Positions 14,904-23,406 of a stretch of DNA of 26,152 nucleotides are shown piece after piece (position 1 is the first letter of the stretch; every line of letters starts with the position of its first letter). The stretch is from a bacterium. GTDB lineage: Bacteria; SZUA-79; Acidulodesulfobacterales; Acidulodesulfobacteraceae. A program made the translations under genes and the position numbers. The notes below the pieces were generated by a model. The model worked only from the letters and a program-made list of their open reading frames with translations. It did no database searches and had not been told where the DNA came from. The stretch is from assembly GCA_021784835.1 (NCBI GenBank), contig JAJYHI010000008.1:1-26152 (forward strand). Reading direction: 5' to 3'.

Positions 14904-16841
14904 ATGCAGCTATTAATAATTCATGCCGACGATTTTAACTATTCTTTAACAGGGAAAACTCCGGTTGCCGAAGAAATAGACAAATCTGCCGTTAAGGATA
15001 CAGGCAACTTTTTTGAAGAGCCGTTAGTAGTTTTTTGCACCGTAGAAAAAGCAGACGCTAAAAACAACGAAGATATAGTAAAACAGGCTTTTACGCAAAT
15101 CAAAGATATAGCCGACAAATTAAAACCGCGCATAATTATAGTCTATCCTTATGCACATCTTTCCAATAGCCTTGCCGACCCAAGACTTGCAGTTTCTACG
15201 CTCGAATCGTTAAAAAACGAAATAGCGGCGTTTTATCCGGTTTACAGAGCGCCTTTCGGATGGTATAAGAGCTTTAAAATATCGTGCAAGGGTCATCCGT
15301 TAAGCGAATCGTCGAGGCATATCACCGATTTACCGGCCGAAAGTTCGCCAAATACGCAGACAAAAGCATACGGAACTAAAAAAACAAGGGAAGACGTAGT
15401 TAAAGACGTTGAAAGCGAATTTTTTATATTAAATTTCGACGGCAAAGAAACAAAAATTGATTTAAAAAACGCAAGCGTCTTAGACGATAAATCGCTCAAA
15501 GATTTTCCGTCGCTTAGAAAGGTAATCGCATACGAAGAATTTAAAATAAAAGAAGGAGAAACGCCGCCTTCGGTTTCCGCCATGAGGCGTCTAGAGATTG
15601 CCGACCACGAAGAAAATTCCGATTCAGGGCATCTGCGCTTTTATCCGAAAGGAACTTTGCTCTTTAAACTTTTATCCGATTGGGCGGAAGATATAGCTTT
15701 AAACCGTTTGAACTGTATGGAAATAGAAACTCCGCTTATATACAACTGGAATAAACCGGAGATAAAAGGGCAGGGCGAATCGTTTCACGAAAGGCACTAT
15801 TCTATTTTAGTGCCGGACGAAAAATCAGAAACCGGCGGATTTGCTCCTTCCAAAGAATTCGTATTGAGGTTTGCTGGAGACTTCGGACTTTTTTCTATGC
15901 TTAAAGATACTAAAATGAGCTATAAACATCTTCCGTTAAGATTTTACGAAATTTCTAAGAGTTTCAGGTATGAAAAAAGCGGCGAATTAGCGGGTTTAAG
16001 AAGGCTGAGAGGCTTCACTATGCCGGATATACACAGTTTTTGCCTTAATCTCGAAGAAGGTTTTAACGAATACCATGCTCTTTACAGGACTTACGCCGAC
16101 CTTGCGGAAGGCACCGGAATAGAATACGCCGTAGTTTTTAGAATAGTCAAAGAATATTACGAAAAATATAAAGATAAAATCGTAGAACTGTTAAAATACT
16201 CTAAAAAACCTGCTCTCATCGAAGTTTTATCTAAAATGAAGCACTACTGGGCGCTTAAACACGAATTTCAAGGCGTCGACTCGGTAAACGGTTCCTGCCA
16301 GCTTTCTACGGTTCAGCTCGACGTTGAAGACGCCAAAAGATACGGCTTGAATTTTACTACCGAAACAGGCGAAAAAGCCGGATGTATAATATGTCATTCT
16401 TCGGTCGGGGCTATCGAAAGATGGATGTATCTGATAATAGAAGAAGCCCTTAAAAAAGATATTCCGGTTTTTCCATTATGGTTAAGCCCCACTCAGGTCA
16501 GGATTATACCGGTATCGGAAAAGTTTTACGATATTGCGGTTAAATTAAAAGAAGAAATTAGCGGTTCGGGGATAAGGGCGGATATCGACGACAGGGATTT
16601 CAGCTTAGGCAAAAAGATAATGTTTGCAGAAGAAGAATGGGTTCCGTACATCGCCGTCGTAGGACAAAAAGAAGCTGAAAGCGGAGTTTTATCGATTAGA
16701 AACAGATATAAAGAAAGAAAGAATTTTAATATAGACAAAGCCGATTTTATTAAAGAAATTAAAGCCGAAACAAAAGGGATGCCTTACAGAAAACTTATAT
16801 TGCCGGATATGCTTTCAAAACGGCCTATATTCGTCGGATAA
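14904..16841 (+). CDS. thrS: threonyl-tRNA synthetase, archaeal-type with archaeal N-terminal editing domain
   Basis: Charges tRNA-Thr; 645 residues. The N-terminus (MQLLIIHADDFNYSLTGKTP, continuing VAEE) matches the archaeal ThrRS editing domain, a D-aminoacyl-tRNA deacylase fold that removes mischarged Ser, and not the bacterial TGS + N2 editing domains. The catalytic core is also archaeal in style: FYEISKSFRYEKSGELAGLR, RRLRGFTMPDIHSFC, and motif 3 at CHSSVGAIERWMYLI. An anticodon-binding domain follows (PTQVRIIPVSEKFYDIA). Zinc-site positions: His377 and His498 are present, but Asp326 stands where bacterial enzymes have Cys, with the same 51-residue spacing to the first His as in E. coli ThrRS (Cys334-His385). 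No T-box precedes it and the Shine-Dalgarno is poor. Confidence 0.93.
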   Translation: MQLLIIHADDFNYSLTGKTPVAEEIDKSAVKDTGNFFEEPLVVFCTVEKADAKNNEDIVKQAFTQIKDIADKLKPRIIIVYPYAHLSNSLADPRLAVSTLESLKNEIAAFYPVYRAPFGWYKSFKISCKGHPLSESSRHITDLPAESSPNTQTKAYGTKKTREDVVKDVESEFFILNFDGKETKIDLKNASVLDDKSLKDFPSLRKVIAYEEFKIKEGETPPSVSAMRRLEIADHEENSDSGHLRFYPKGTLLFKLLSDWAEDIALNRLNCMEIETPLIYNWNKPEIKGQGESFHERHYSILVPDEKSETGGFAPSKEFVLRFAGDFGLFSMLKDTKMSYKHLPLRFYEISKSFRYEKSGELAGLRRLRGFTMPDIHSFCLNLEEGFNEYHALYRTYADLAEGTGIEYAVVFRIVKEYYEKYKDKIVELLKYSKKPALIEVLSKMKHYWALKHEFQGVDSVNGSCQLSTVQLDVEDAKRYGLNFTTETGEKAGCIICHSSVGAIERWMYLIIEEALKKDIPVFPLWLSPTQVRIIPVSEKFYDIAVKLKEEISGSGIRADIDDRDFSLGKKIMFAEEEWVPYIAVVGQKEAESGVLSIRNRYKERKNFNIDKADFIKEIKAETKGMPYRKLILPDMLSKRPIFVG

Positions 16842-16930
16842 ATATAATAAGGACAAATTCGTATAAATATAATATAATATATAAAAAAATAAAAAAACAT
16901 AAATATTAAAACAGGAGAACATCGTAGGTT

Positions 16931-18166
16931 ATGGATAATGCGTCAAACGAAATTGCAATAATAGACGAAACGTCGGTAAGAAAAAGCGTTAATTTGAAAT
17001 TAGACGAAAACAGGACGCAGGAACTTTTGCAGAAAAAATTATCCGAAGCGGCTAAAAAAGCCAATATAAAGGGTTTTAGACCCGGCAAAGCGCCTATGTC
17101 TATAATCAAGAAATATTACGAAGCGGAACTTTTAGAAGAAGCGGCGGCGGAAATTTTAAATCAGGATTTTAGAAAAATTATTTCGGAAAAAGGAATATAC
17201 GTTATAGGAACGCCAGCGCTGGAAAAAAAGAGCGAAGCCGAATATACCATATCGTTTGACGTAATGCCTGAAGTTAAAGATTTAAAGTTAGACTTAAAAA
17301 TTAAAAAAATAGACAAAAGAGAAATTACCGATAAAATAATAGAAGAAGAAATAAATTTTCTTTTAGAAAGACTTGCCGACCAGGAAAAGCTTGACGATTC
17401 GGCAATTATAGATGCGGACGGGAAATATTTCGCAAAGATAGATTATATTACTATAGACGAAAACGGCAAAGAAATAGACAGCGCAAAAGATTATACCATC
17501 AGTTTAAACTCAAGCATAATAGACAAATCTTTTGAATCTGCATTCATAGGCAAGAAAAAAGGAGATGCATTCGAATACGACGACAAAGAAAGAAAAGTTA
17601 CCGTAAAAGGTTTCGTAAGGGAAATAGACAGGAAAATACTGCCCGAACTTAACGAAGAAACTATAAAAAATTTCGGAGACTTCAAAGACATCGGAGAATT
17701 TAAGAAATACGTCGAAAAGAGCCTTAACGAATACGAAGAGAAAAGATATAAAGATGCTTTGAGGGCTTCTATTTCGGAAGAGTTGATTAAACTTAACCCC
17801 GTCGAACTTCCTGAAAGCATAGTAGAAGAAGATGCAAAATCAAGACTGGAAGAGATGAAAAAACAGGGCAAATATAAAAATATAGACGGCAAGTCCGAAG
17901 AATATATGGGAATATTAAAAATAATGGCAAAACGCGATATAGCCCTATATCTTTTGCTTTCCGCCGTCGAAAAGAAAGAAAATATAACGGTAACGGATGC
18001 GGACTTAGAAGACTTCTACAAAAATACCGCATTAATATCCAATATGAAAGAAGACGAGGTTAAAGGGTTTTATTCTTCGCCTGAAGCGCAGGAAAATTTG
18101 AAAAACGCTCTTTTGGAAGATAAAACCTTCGATTTCTTATCGCAAAATAAAGTCGAATATATTTAA
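16931..18166 (+). CDS. tig: trigger factor
   Basis: A ribosome-bound chaperone that meets nascent chains at the exit tunnel; 411 residues against about 430 in E. coli. The ribosome-binding signature GFRPGKAP lies at residues 48-55. An FKBP-type domain occupies about 150-235, much diverged in sequence, so prolyl isomerase activity is uncertain. The rest is the helical C-terminal arm domain, highly charged ([20 protein letters not shown]). AGGAG lies 12-13 bp upstream, a rather long spacing; an in-frame stop just before the ATG excludes a nearby earlier start. It heads the classic tig-clpP-clpX order. Confidence 0.93.
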   Translation: MDNASNEIAIIDETSVRKSVNLKLDENRTQELLQKKLSEAAKKANIKGFRPGKAPMSIIKKYYEAELLEEAAAEILNQDFRKIISEKGIYVIGTPALEKKSEAEYTISFDVMPEVKDLKLDLKIKKIDKREITDKIIEEEINFLLERLADQEKLDDSAIIDADGKYFAKIDYITIDENGKEIDSAKDYTISLNSSIIDKSFESAFIGKKKGDAFEYDDKERKVTVKGFVREIDRKILPELNEETIKNFGDFKDIGEFKKYVEKSLNEYEEKRYKDALRASISEELIKLNPVELPESIVEEDAKSRLEEMKKQGKYKNIDGKSEEYMGILKIMAKRDIALYLLLSAVEKKENITVTDADLEDFYKNTALISNMKEDEVKGFYSSPEAQENLKNALLEDKTFDFLSQNKVEYI

Positions 18167-18182
18167 GGAGAATAAAAATAAA

Positions 18183-18782
18183 ATGTCGCTTGTACCTATA
18201 GTAGTAGAACAGACCCACAGGGGCGAAAGGTCATACGATATATATTCGCGCCTTTTGAAAGACAGAATTATATTTATAGGAGAAGCTATAGACGATACAT
18301 TCGCAAATCTCGTTATTGCCCAACTGTTGTTTCTCGAATCCGAAGACCCGGAAAAAGACATAAACATATATATAAATTCCCCCGGAGGCGTAATAACAGC
18401 CGGACTTGCCATTTACGATACCATGCAGTATATTAAGCCCGACGTATCTACTTTATGCATGGGACAGGCGGCAAGCATGGGTGCCGTTCTTCTTGCGGCT
18501 GGAGCTAAGGGAAAAAGATTTGCCCTGCCTCATTCCAGGATTATGATACATCAGCCGCTCGGCGGTTTTCAAGGTCAGGCTACCGATATCGATATACAGG
18601 CAAGGGAGATTTTAAGGATGCGCGAAGAATTAAATCAGATACTTGCCGGACATACCGGGCAAAATATAGATAAAATCAGGGAAGATACCGAAAGAGACTT
18701 TTTTATGAGCGGAGATCAGTCGGTAGAATACGGCATTATAGATAAAGTCGTAGAAAAAAAAGAGATTAAAGAAGTAAAATAG
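18183..18782 (+). CDS. clpP: ATP-dependent Clp protease proteolytic subunit
   Basis: A tetradecameric serine peptidase barrel subunit of 199 residues. The catalytic triad is intact: Ser98 in GQAASMGA, His123 in MIHQPLGG and Asp172 in EDTERDFFM. The oxyanion and substrate strand [18 protein letters not shown] is standard. A short propeptide is likely, as the mature N-terminus usually begins near LVPIVVEQ. It starts 16 bp after tig and is followed 37 bp later by clpX, its unfoldase partner. AAGGAG precedes the ATG. Confidence 0.96.
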   Translation: MSLVPIVVEQTHRGERSYDIYSRLLKDRIIFIGEAIDDTFANLVIAQLLFLESEDPEKDINIYINSPGGVITAGLAIYDTMQYIKPDVSTLCMGQAASMGAVLLAAGAKGKRFALPHSRIMIHQPLGGFQGQATDIDIQAREILRMREELNQILAGHTGQNIDKIREDTERDFFMSGDQSVEYGIIDKVVEKKEIKEVK

Positions 18783-18819
18783 ATTTAATATAATACGAAT
18801 AATACCGGGGATAATAAAA

Positions 18820-20208
18820 ATGGCTAAGAAAAATAACGGAAACAACAATAACGACGACGGTTACGAAAGGGAACTTTACTGTTCTTTCTGCGGAAAGTCG
18901 CAGGACGAAGTAAGGAAACTCGTTGCCGGACCTTCGGTATATATATGCGACGAATGTATAAGCCTATGCAACGATATAATATCGGATGAAGTACAGCCGG
19001 TTCCCGCAGAGGTAAAGGTAGAAAATTATCTCTATAAGCCGGCGGAAATCAAAGCTTTTTTAGATCAGTACGTTATAGGACAGGAGAGAGCTAAAAAAGT
19101 TCTTTCCGTTGCAGTTTATAACCACTATAAACGTTTAGAGCATAATCTTTCGTTTAAAAAAAACGATAAACCTAATCAGGGCAAATTTATTAAAAGCGCA
19201 AAGAACGAAGACGTTTTGCACGGCGTTAACGATAAAAGCGGTATCGGGGACGTCGAAATGCAGAAGAGCAACATTCTCATAATCGGTCCTACCGGAAGCG
19301 GAAAGACTCTGCTTGCCCAGACCTTGGCGCGCATGCTAGATCTTCCGTTCGCCATTGCAGACGCCACTACGCTTACGGAAGCCGGTTACGTCGGGGAAGA
19401 CGTAGAAAGCATTTTACTTTCGCTTTTACAGAATGCGGAATACGACGTTGAAAAAGCGCAGAAAGGCATAATATACATAGACGAAATAGATAAAATAGCA
19501 AAGAAAACGGATAATGTTTCGATAACGAGAGACGTTTCCGGAGAAGGCGTACAACAGGCTCTTTTGAAAATTATCGAGGGAACCGTCGCAAACGTTCCGC
19601 CAAAAGGCGGCAGAAAACATCCCCACCAGGAATTCATAAGATTAGATACAAGCAATATTCTTTTTATTTGCGGAGGCGCATTTAACGGACTGGAGAAAAT
19701 TATAGAAAAAAGAATACATAAACAGCCTATCGGTTTTAACGCCGCGGCGGGTTCGGATAAAGCGTCAAATCCATACGAAATAATGAAGCAGACTGAAACA
19801 AAAGACCTCTTGAAATACGGTTTAATTCCTGAATTCATTGGAAGACTGCCGGTGGTTGCGACGCTTGAGGAATTAGACGAAAAAGCCTTAGTCGAAATTT
19901 TAACCAAGCCTAAAAATGCATTAATAAAACAGTATCAAAAACTGTTTGAGCTTGAAAACGTAAACTTGAGATTTACCGACTCCGCAATTAAGGAAATTAC
20001 AAAAAAAGCTATAAAGCACGGTTCCGGCGCTAGAGGACTGAGGACTATACTGGAATCGATAATGCTGGACGTTATGTATGAAATACCGACCGATCCTACT
20101 ATTAAAGAATGCGTTATAAACGACGATGTAATAATTAACGGCGGACAGCCTATCCTTCTTTACGAGACGGAATATGCCGCCGGTAACGGCAGTTCAAGGG
20201 GAGAATAG
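18820..20208 (+). CDS. clpX: Clp protease ATP-binding subunit ClpX
   Basis: The AAA+ unfoldase that feeds ClpP; 462 residues against about 424 in E. coli. The N-terminal zinc-binding domain has Cys21/24/43/46. Walker A is GPTGSGKT (156-163) and Walker B is [11 protein letters not shown]. The pore loop and sensor regions are conserved ([34 protein letters not shown]). The additional length is a Lys/Asn-rich insert of about 35 residues (roughly 108-145) between the Walker-A-preceding helix and Walker A, plus an N-terminal Asn-rich stretch. Such inserts occur in some lineages and should lie on the surface of the hexamer. Confidence 0.95.
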   Translation: MAKKNNGNNNNDDGYERELYCSFCGKSQDEVRKLVAGPSVYICDECISLCNDIISDEVQPVPAEVKVENYLYKPAEIKAFLDQYVIGQERAKKVLSVAVYNHYKRLEHNLSFKKNDKPNQGKFIKSAKNEDVLHGVNDKSGIGDVEMQKSNILIIGPTGSGKTLLAQTLARMLDLPFAIADATTLTEAGYVGEDVESILLSLLQNAEYDVEKAQKGIIYIDEIDKIAKKTDNVSITRDVSGEGVQQALLKIIEGTVANVPPKGGRKHPHQEFIRLDTSNILFICGGAFNGLEKIIEKRIHKQPIGFNAAAGSDKASNPYEIMKQTETKDLLKYGLIPEFIGRLPVVATLEELDEKALVEILTKPKNALIKQYQKLFELENVNLRFTDSAIKEITKKAIKHGSGARGLRTILESIMLDVMYEIPTDPTIKECVINDDVIINGGQPILLYETEYAAGNGSSRGE

Positions 20209-20250
20209 ATTTAAATACAAAAAAATATTATTAAATTATTCATTTTTTTG

Positions 20251-20279
20251 TTGACATATAGTTAAAAAACGTATATATA
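20251..20279 (+). promoter_or_regulatory. sigma-70 promoter for hup
   Basis: TTGACA (20251-20256), then 17 nt to TATATA (20274-20279) in a TATATATATTATATATG run, so the exact -10 register is uncertain. It lies in the clpX-hup gap, about 100 nt before the start codon, and gives hup its own transcript. Confidence 0.7.
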
Positions 20280-20296
20280 TTATATATGCTTTAATG

Positions 20297-20330
20297 AAGC
20301 GCCTCAAAACATATATTTTAAAAGGCGCTT
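20297..20330 (+). promoter_or_regulatory. hairpin in the hup leader
   Basis: The arms AAGCGCCT (20297-20304) and AGGCGCTT (20323-20330) are perfectly complementary. They enclose an 18-nt A/T loop that can itself pair (AAAA...TTTT). It falls just after the predicted hup start site and about 50 nt before the ATG, where it could stabilise the mRNA 5' end or be a target of autoregulation. No T-run follows, so it is not a typical attenuator. Confidence 0.55.
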
Positions 20331-20378
20331 AACTAAATTAAAAAATCTAAACCCTTAAAACAAAAGGAGGAAGTTGGT

Positions 20379-20660
20379 ATGACAAAAGCAGAATTAGTAG
20401 ATGCAATCGCAAAATCGTCAAAGCTTACTAAAGCCGACAGCGAAAAAGCCCTTACGGCGGCAATCAATGCGGTAATCACCGCTTTAAAAAAAGGCGATGC
20501 GGTAAGACTCGTTGGTTTTGGAACTTTTGAAGTAACGAAAAGGGCGGCAAGAAAAGGAAGGAATCCTCAGACCGGAAAAGAAATTCAGATTAAAGCATCT
20601 AAGTCTCCTAAATTTAAAGCGGGTAAATCTTTCAAGGAAGCTGTCAATACCGGAAAATAA
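20379..20660 (+). CDS. hup: DNA-binding protein HU
   Basis: A histone-like nucleoid protein of 93 residues. It starts MTKAELVDAIAKSSKLTKAD, has the core VRLVGFGTFEVTKRAARKGR, and has the DNA-binding arm motif GRNPQTGKEIQI followed by PKFKAGKSFKEAVN. The IHF-specific features are absent, so HU is preferred. A strong AAAGGAGG lies about 8 bp before the ATG, in keeping with an abundant protein. It is flanked by its own promoter and terminator. Confidence 0.95.
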   Translation: MTKAELVDAIAKSSKLTKADSEKALTAAINAVITALKKGDAVRLVGFGTFEVTKRAARKGRNPQTGKEIQIKASKSPKFKAGKSFKEAVNTGK

Positions 20661-20680
20661 TTTATCCCATTAAATTTAAA

Positions 20681-20751
20681 TACCTCCATTTTATTATTAA
20701 ACGCGCCTTGTCTCTCTTATATAGAATTTTTAAAAATGGGGGTAGTTTTTT
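20681..20751 (+). terminator. intrinsic terminator after hup
   Basis: TACCTCCATTTT (20681-20692) pairs with AAAATGGGGGTA (20733-20744) in a 12-bp stem with one G-T pair, followed by GTTTTTT. The loop is long (about 40 nt), so efficiency is uncertain. The T-run touches the first base of tRNA-Val. Confidence 0.55.
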
Positions 20752-20828
20752 GGGCGGATAGCTCAGCCGGTTAGAGCATCGGCTTTACAAGCCGGGGGTC
20801 ACAGGTTCGAACCCTGTTCCGCCTACCA
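20752..20828 (+). tRNA. tRNA-Val (anticodon TAC)
   Basis: A 77-nt cloverleaf with encoded CCA. The acceptor is GGGCGGA with TCCGCCT, the anticodon loop is TTTACAA, and the T arm is ACAGG-TTCGAAC-CCTGT. The first acceptor pair reads G1-T72, a wobble in place of the usual G-C. Confidence 0.95.
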
Positions 20829-20857
20829 TTGTTCGGCATAAAGCACACGTAATTTTC

Positions 20858-20886
20858 TTGACTTTTTCCATTTATTCGTTTATCAT
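20858..20886 (+). promoter_or_regulatory. sigma-70 promoter for tRNA-Asp
   Basis: TTGACT (20858-20863), a 17-nt spacer, then TATCAT (20881-20886). The start site would fall about 13 nt before the tRNA-Asp 5' end. Confidence 0.6.
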
Positions 20887-20905
20887 TAAACAATTATATA
20901 TATAC

Positions 20906-20982
20906 GGGGCTGTAGTTCAGACGGTTAGAACGCCGGCCTGTCACGCCGGAGGTCGCGGGTTCGATCCCCGTCGGCCCCGCCA
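20906..20982 (+). tRNA. tRNA-Asp (anticodon GTC)
   Basis: A 77-nt cloverleaf with encoded CCA. The acceptor is GGGGCTG with CGGCCCC, the discriminator is G, the anticodon loop is CTGTCAC, and the T arm is CGGG-TTCGATC-CCCG. Confidence 0.96.
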
Positions 20983-21017
20983 CTTTTTAAAAGCCTTTTA
21001 AAAATACCTCAAAAAAT

Positions 21018-21046
21018 TTCCACTTTTATTTAATTTTTGATATAAT
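21018..21046 (+). promoter_or_regulatory. candidate promoter for tRNA-Leu
   Basis: A perfect TATAAT at 21041-21046 with a poor -35 (TTCCAC, 21018-21023) at 17-nt spacing. It lies about 40 nt before the tRNA-Leu 5' end. Confidence 0.45.
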
Positions 21047-21086
21047 TATAAAATTTACAATAATTATTTATCTTTAATTTATATTT

Positions 21087-21171
21087 GCGAGAGTGGCGAA
21101 ACTGGTATACGCACTGGACTTAGAATCCAGCGGAGCAATCCTTGGGGGTTCGAGTCCCCCCTTTCGCACCA
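21087..21171 (+). tRNA. tRNA-Leu (anticodon TAG)
   Basis: An 85-nt class II tRNA with a long variable arm and encoded CCA. The acceptor is GCGAGAG with CTTTCGC, the anticodon stem-loop is CTGGA-CTTAGAA-TCCAG, and the T arm is GGGGG-TTCGAGT-CCCCC. Confidence 0.96.
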
Positions 21172-21244
21172 TATAATCATATATAAATAATTTATCCAAT
21201 ATATGCCATTTTATTTTTATTATACTTTTTAGGAGGTTAGCCGT

Positions 21245-21973
21245 ATGTCGGGTCATAGCAAGTGGAGCACCATTAAAAGAAAAAAAGGGGCGTTAGACGC
21301 AAAGAGAGGCAGGATTTTCACGAATATAATAAGGGAAATAATCACCAGCACGAGAATAGGCGGGAAAGATATTTCGTCTAATCCGCGCCTAAGGCTTGCC
21401 GTAGACGAAGCTAAAGCAAACAATATGCCCAAAGAAAACATCGAAAGGGCAATTAAAAAAGGCGCAGGCGAGCTTGAGGGAGAAACCTACGAAGAGATAA
21501 TATACGAAGGATACGGACCTGCCGGCGTCGCTCTTCTTATAGAAACGCTGACCGACAACAGAAACAGGACGGTATCGGAAGTTCGGCACGCTCTTTCGAG
21601 GCACGGCGGAAGCTTGGGCGAATCCGGATGCGTCATGTGGATGTTTAATAAAAAAGGCGTAATAGGCTTCGACTCGGCGTCCAATACTGAAGACTCTATT
21701 ATGGAAATAGCTTTGGAAGCAGGAGCGGAAGACGTAAAAACGGAAGAAGACGAAATTTTAGTTTATTGCGACGTTAAAGATTTTGAAAACGTCAAATCTG
21801 CTTTTGAAGCAAAAGGATTAAAAGAAAAATTTTCGGAAATTTCGTATATTCCGCAGACGAATATAGAACTTAAAGGCAAGGAAGCAGACCAGATGCTTAA
21901 ACTTATGGATGCGCTCGAAGAAATAGAAGGCATTCAGAACGTTTACGCAAATTTCGACATGCAGGAACAGTAA
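21245..21973 (+). CDS. yebC: YebC/PmpR family protein
   Basis: A 242-residue member of the YebC family, annotated historically as a transcription factor (PmpR) and more recently linked to ribosome rescue at proline-rich stretches. The N-terminus SGHSKWSTIKRKKGALDAKR is the family signature, followed by NMPKENIERAIKKGAG, YEGYGPAGVALLIE and LTDNRNRT. The gene has AGGAGG 8-9 bp before the ATG. It commonly sits just upstream of ruvC in bacteria, as it does here (39-bp gap). Confidence 0.94.
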   Translation: MSGHSKWSTIKRKKGALDAKRGRIFTNIIREIITSTRIGGKDISSNPRLRLAVDEAKANNMPKENIERAIKKGAGELEGETYEEIIYEGYGPAGVALLIETLTDNRNRTVSEVRHALSRHGGSLGESGCVMWMFNKKGVIGFDSASNTEDSIMEIALEAGAEDVKTEEDEILVYCDVKDFENVKSAFEAKGLKEKFSEISYIPQTNIELKGKEADQMLKLMDALEEIEGIQNVYANFDMQEQ

Positions 21974-22011
21974 TCTTAAAAATTATTTTTTTATGTTTTA
22001 TTTCATGCTTT

Positions 22012-22533
22012 ATGGGCTATCGAATTTTAGGAGTTGACCCAGGGTCGAGATTTACGGGATGGGCGGTCTTAGACCTTCCGTCTTTCGGCAGACCCTTTGA
22101 ATTATCGTCCTGCGGTTTAATAGACGTCAGAAATAAAACATTTCCCTATAATTTATCGAAATTGTACTCTGAACTTAAAGAAATAGCCGTCGAATATTCT
22201 CCCGATATAATGTCCTTGGAATCCGTATTTTCCGGCATAAATCCGTCTTCGTTAATCAAGCTTTCTCAGGCTCGCGGCGTTATCTGCATGCTGTCTTCGG
22301 ATTTAAATATAAAGCTCAGGGAATACCCGCCGAGGTTGGTTAAAAAAAGTATTGCAGGCAGCGGAAGCGCGGATAAAAGCATGATGAAGGAAGCTCTTAA
22401 AGTCATATGCTCTTCTTCCGGCGCTTACGGCGTATCGGAATTTTTAAGCGGCAAAATTAACGACAATATATCGGACGCGCTGGCAATAGCTATATGCTGC
22501 GCGACGGATATGAAAAATTTTATAAACGCTTAA
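22012..22533 (+). CDS. ruvC: Holliday junction endodeoxyribonuclease RuvC
   Basis: Cuts four-way junctions as a dimer; 173 residues, the normal size. Acidic catalytic positions: Asp9 in LGVDPGSRFTGWAV, Glu70 in SLESVF and Asp155 in SDALAIAI. The fourth position (Asp138 in E. coli, His in Thermus) aligns with Asn152, although Asp151 is adjacent and could serve. The start is the ATG at 22012; no Shine-Dalgarno is visible, and two upstream ATGs are out of frame. First of ruvC-ruvA-ruvB. Confidence 0.93.
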   Translation: MGYRILGVDPGSRFTGWAVLDLPSFGRPFELSSCGLIDVRNKTFPYNLSKLYSELKEIAVEYSPDIMSLESVFSGINPSSLIKLSQARGVICMLSSDLNIKLREYPPRLVKKSIAGSGSADKSMMKEALKVICSSSGAYGVSEFLSGKINDNISDALAIAICCATDMKNFINA

Positions 22534-22573
22534 TATATTAATTTAATATTATAACTGGACTAAATACGATACT

Positions 22574-23389
22574 ATGATAGCTTATCTTCACGGAAACGTC
22601 ATATACAGGGACCCGGAAAAATCGCTGATTATACTGGAAGTAAACGGCGTAGGATACGAAGTTTACGTTCCAATGCTTAATTTTAGCGGCGCATCTTTTT
22701 ACGGCACCGATAAAGACGGCGAAAATAAGCTCAGCCTGTTTATTTATACTTACGTCAGGGAAGACAGGATAACTCTTTACGGTTTTAACGGAACGTTAGA
22801 AAGAGACATATTTTCGCTCCTCTTAGACGTTAAAGACGTCGGACCTAAACTTGCAGTAACTATACTATCAAATATAAACGCGGCCAACCTTATTAATATT
22901 CTTACAACGCAGGACGTATCGGCGCTTTGCTCTATAAAAGGCATAGGTCAGTCTAAAGCGGAAAGAATTATAATGGAACTCAAAAATAAAATCCTTAAAA
23001 AGACGTCTCTTTATAACGATATAAACGCAAACGAACTGCGTATAAATATTCCGGAAACCGCAAAATATGCTCCGGTTGCGGATATTGAAGAAAATGACGG
23101 CAAAAGCAAAAGCAAAAGCGTAAACGGCGAAGATATGAATAAAACTAAAACCGGCGGCAATGAAATAGAAGAAGAAAAAAAAGCCGTAAAAATAAAAGAA
23201 AAACAGCCGTCCGATATAATAATGGAGTCTGCCCTTGCGCTTGAAGCACTCGGTTATTCAAGACTCGATTCATTCAATATCGCGGGCAAAGTCTTCGGCA
23301 TCGGTAAAACCGAAGGCGTAATATTCACAGAAACCGAAGATTTAATGCGGGAGTGTTTAAAATATATTTATTCTCAAAAAAAATTATAA
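22574..23389 (+). CDS. ruvA: Holliday junction DNA helicase subunit RuvA
   Basis: A junction-binding tetramer subunit that loads RuvB. The order is an OB-fold domain (residues 1-65, MIAYLHGNVIYRDPEKSLII), two helix-hairpin-helix motifs (LLDVKDVGPKLAVTIL and LCSIKGIGQSKAERIIMELK) and a C-terminal RuvB-binding domain (ALALEALGYSRLDSFNIAGK). At 271 residues it is about 70 longer than usual. The excess is a Lys/Glu/Asn-rich linker of about 143-212 between domains II and III, which is normally a short flexible tether. There is a 40-bp gap after ruvC and 17 bp before ruvB. Confidence 0.93.
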   Translation: MIAYLHGNVIYRDPEKSLIILEVNGVGYEVYVPMLNFSGASFYGTDKDGENKLSLFIYTYVREDRITLYGFNGTLERDIFSLLLDVKDVGPKLAVTILSNINAANLINILTTQDVSALCSIKGIGQSKAERIIMELKNKILKKTSLYNDINANELRINIPETAKYAPVADIEENDGKSKSKSVNGEDMNKTKTGGNEIEEEKKAVKIKEKQPSDIIMESALALEALGYSRLDSFNIAGKVFGIGKTEGVIFTETEDLMRECLKYIYSQKKL

Positions 23390-23406
23390 AAATATCGACG
23401 TAAATC

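Noticed and set aside
19386..19907. 173-codon open frame antisense to clpX
   Set aside because: It lies wholly inside clpX on the opposite strand, has no ribosome site or family resemblance, and its composition is the complement of clpX codons.
21074..21256. Minus-strand open frame of 60 codons
   Set aside because: Covers tRNA-Leu on the opposite strand; the tRNA explains the sequence.
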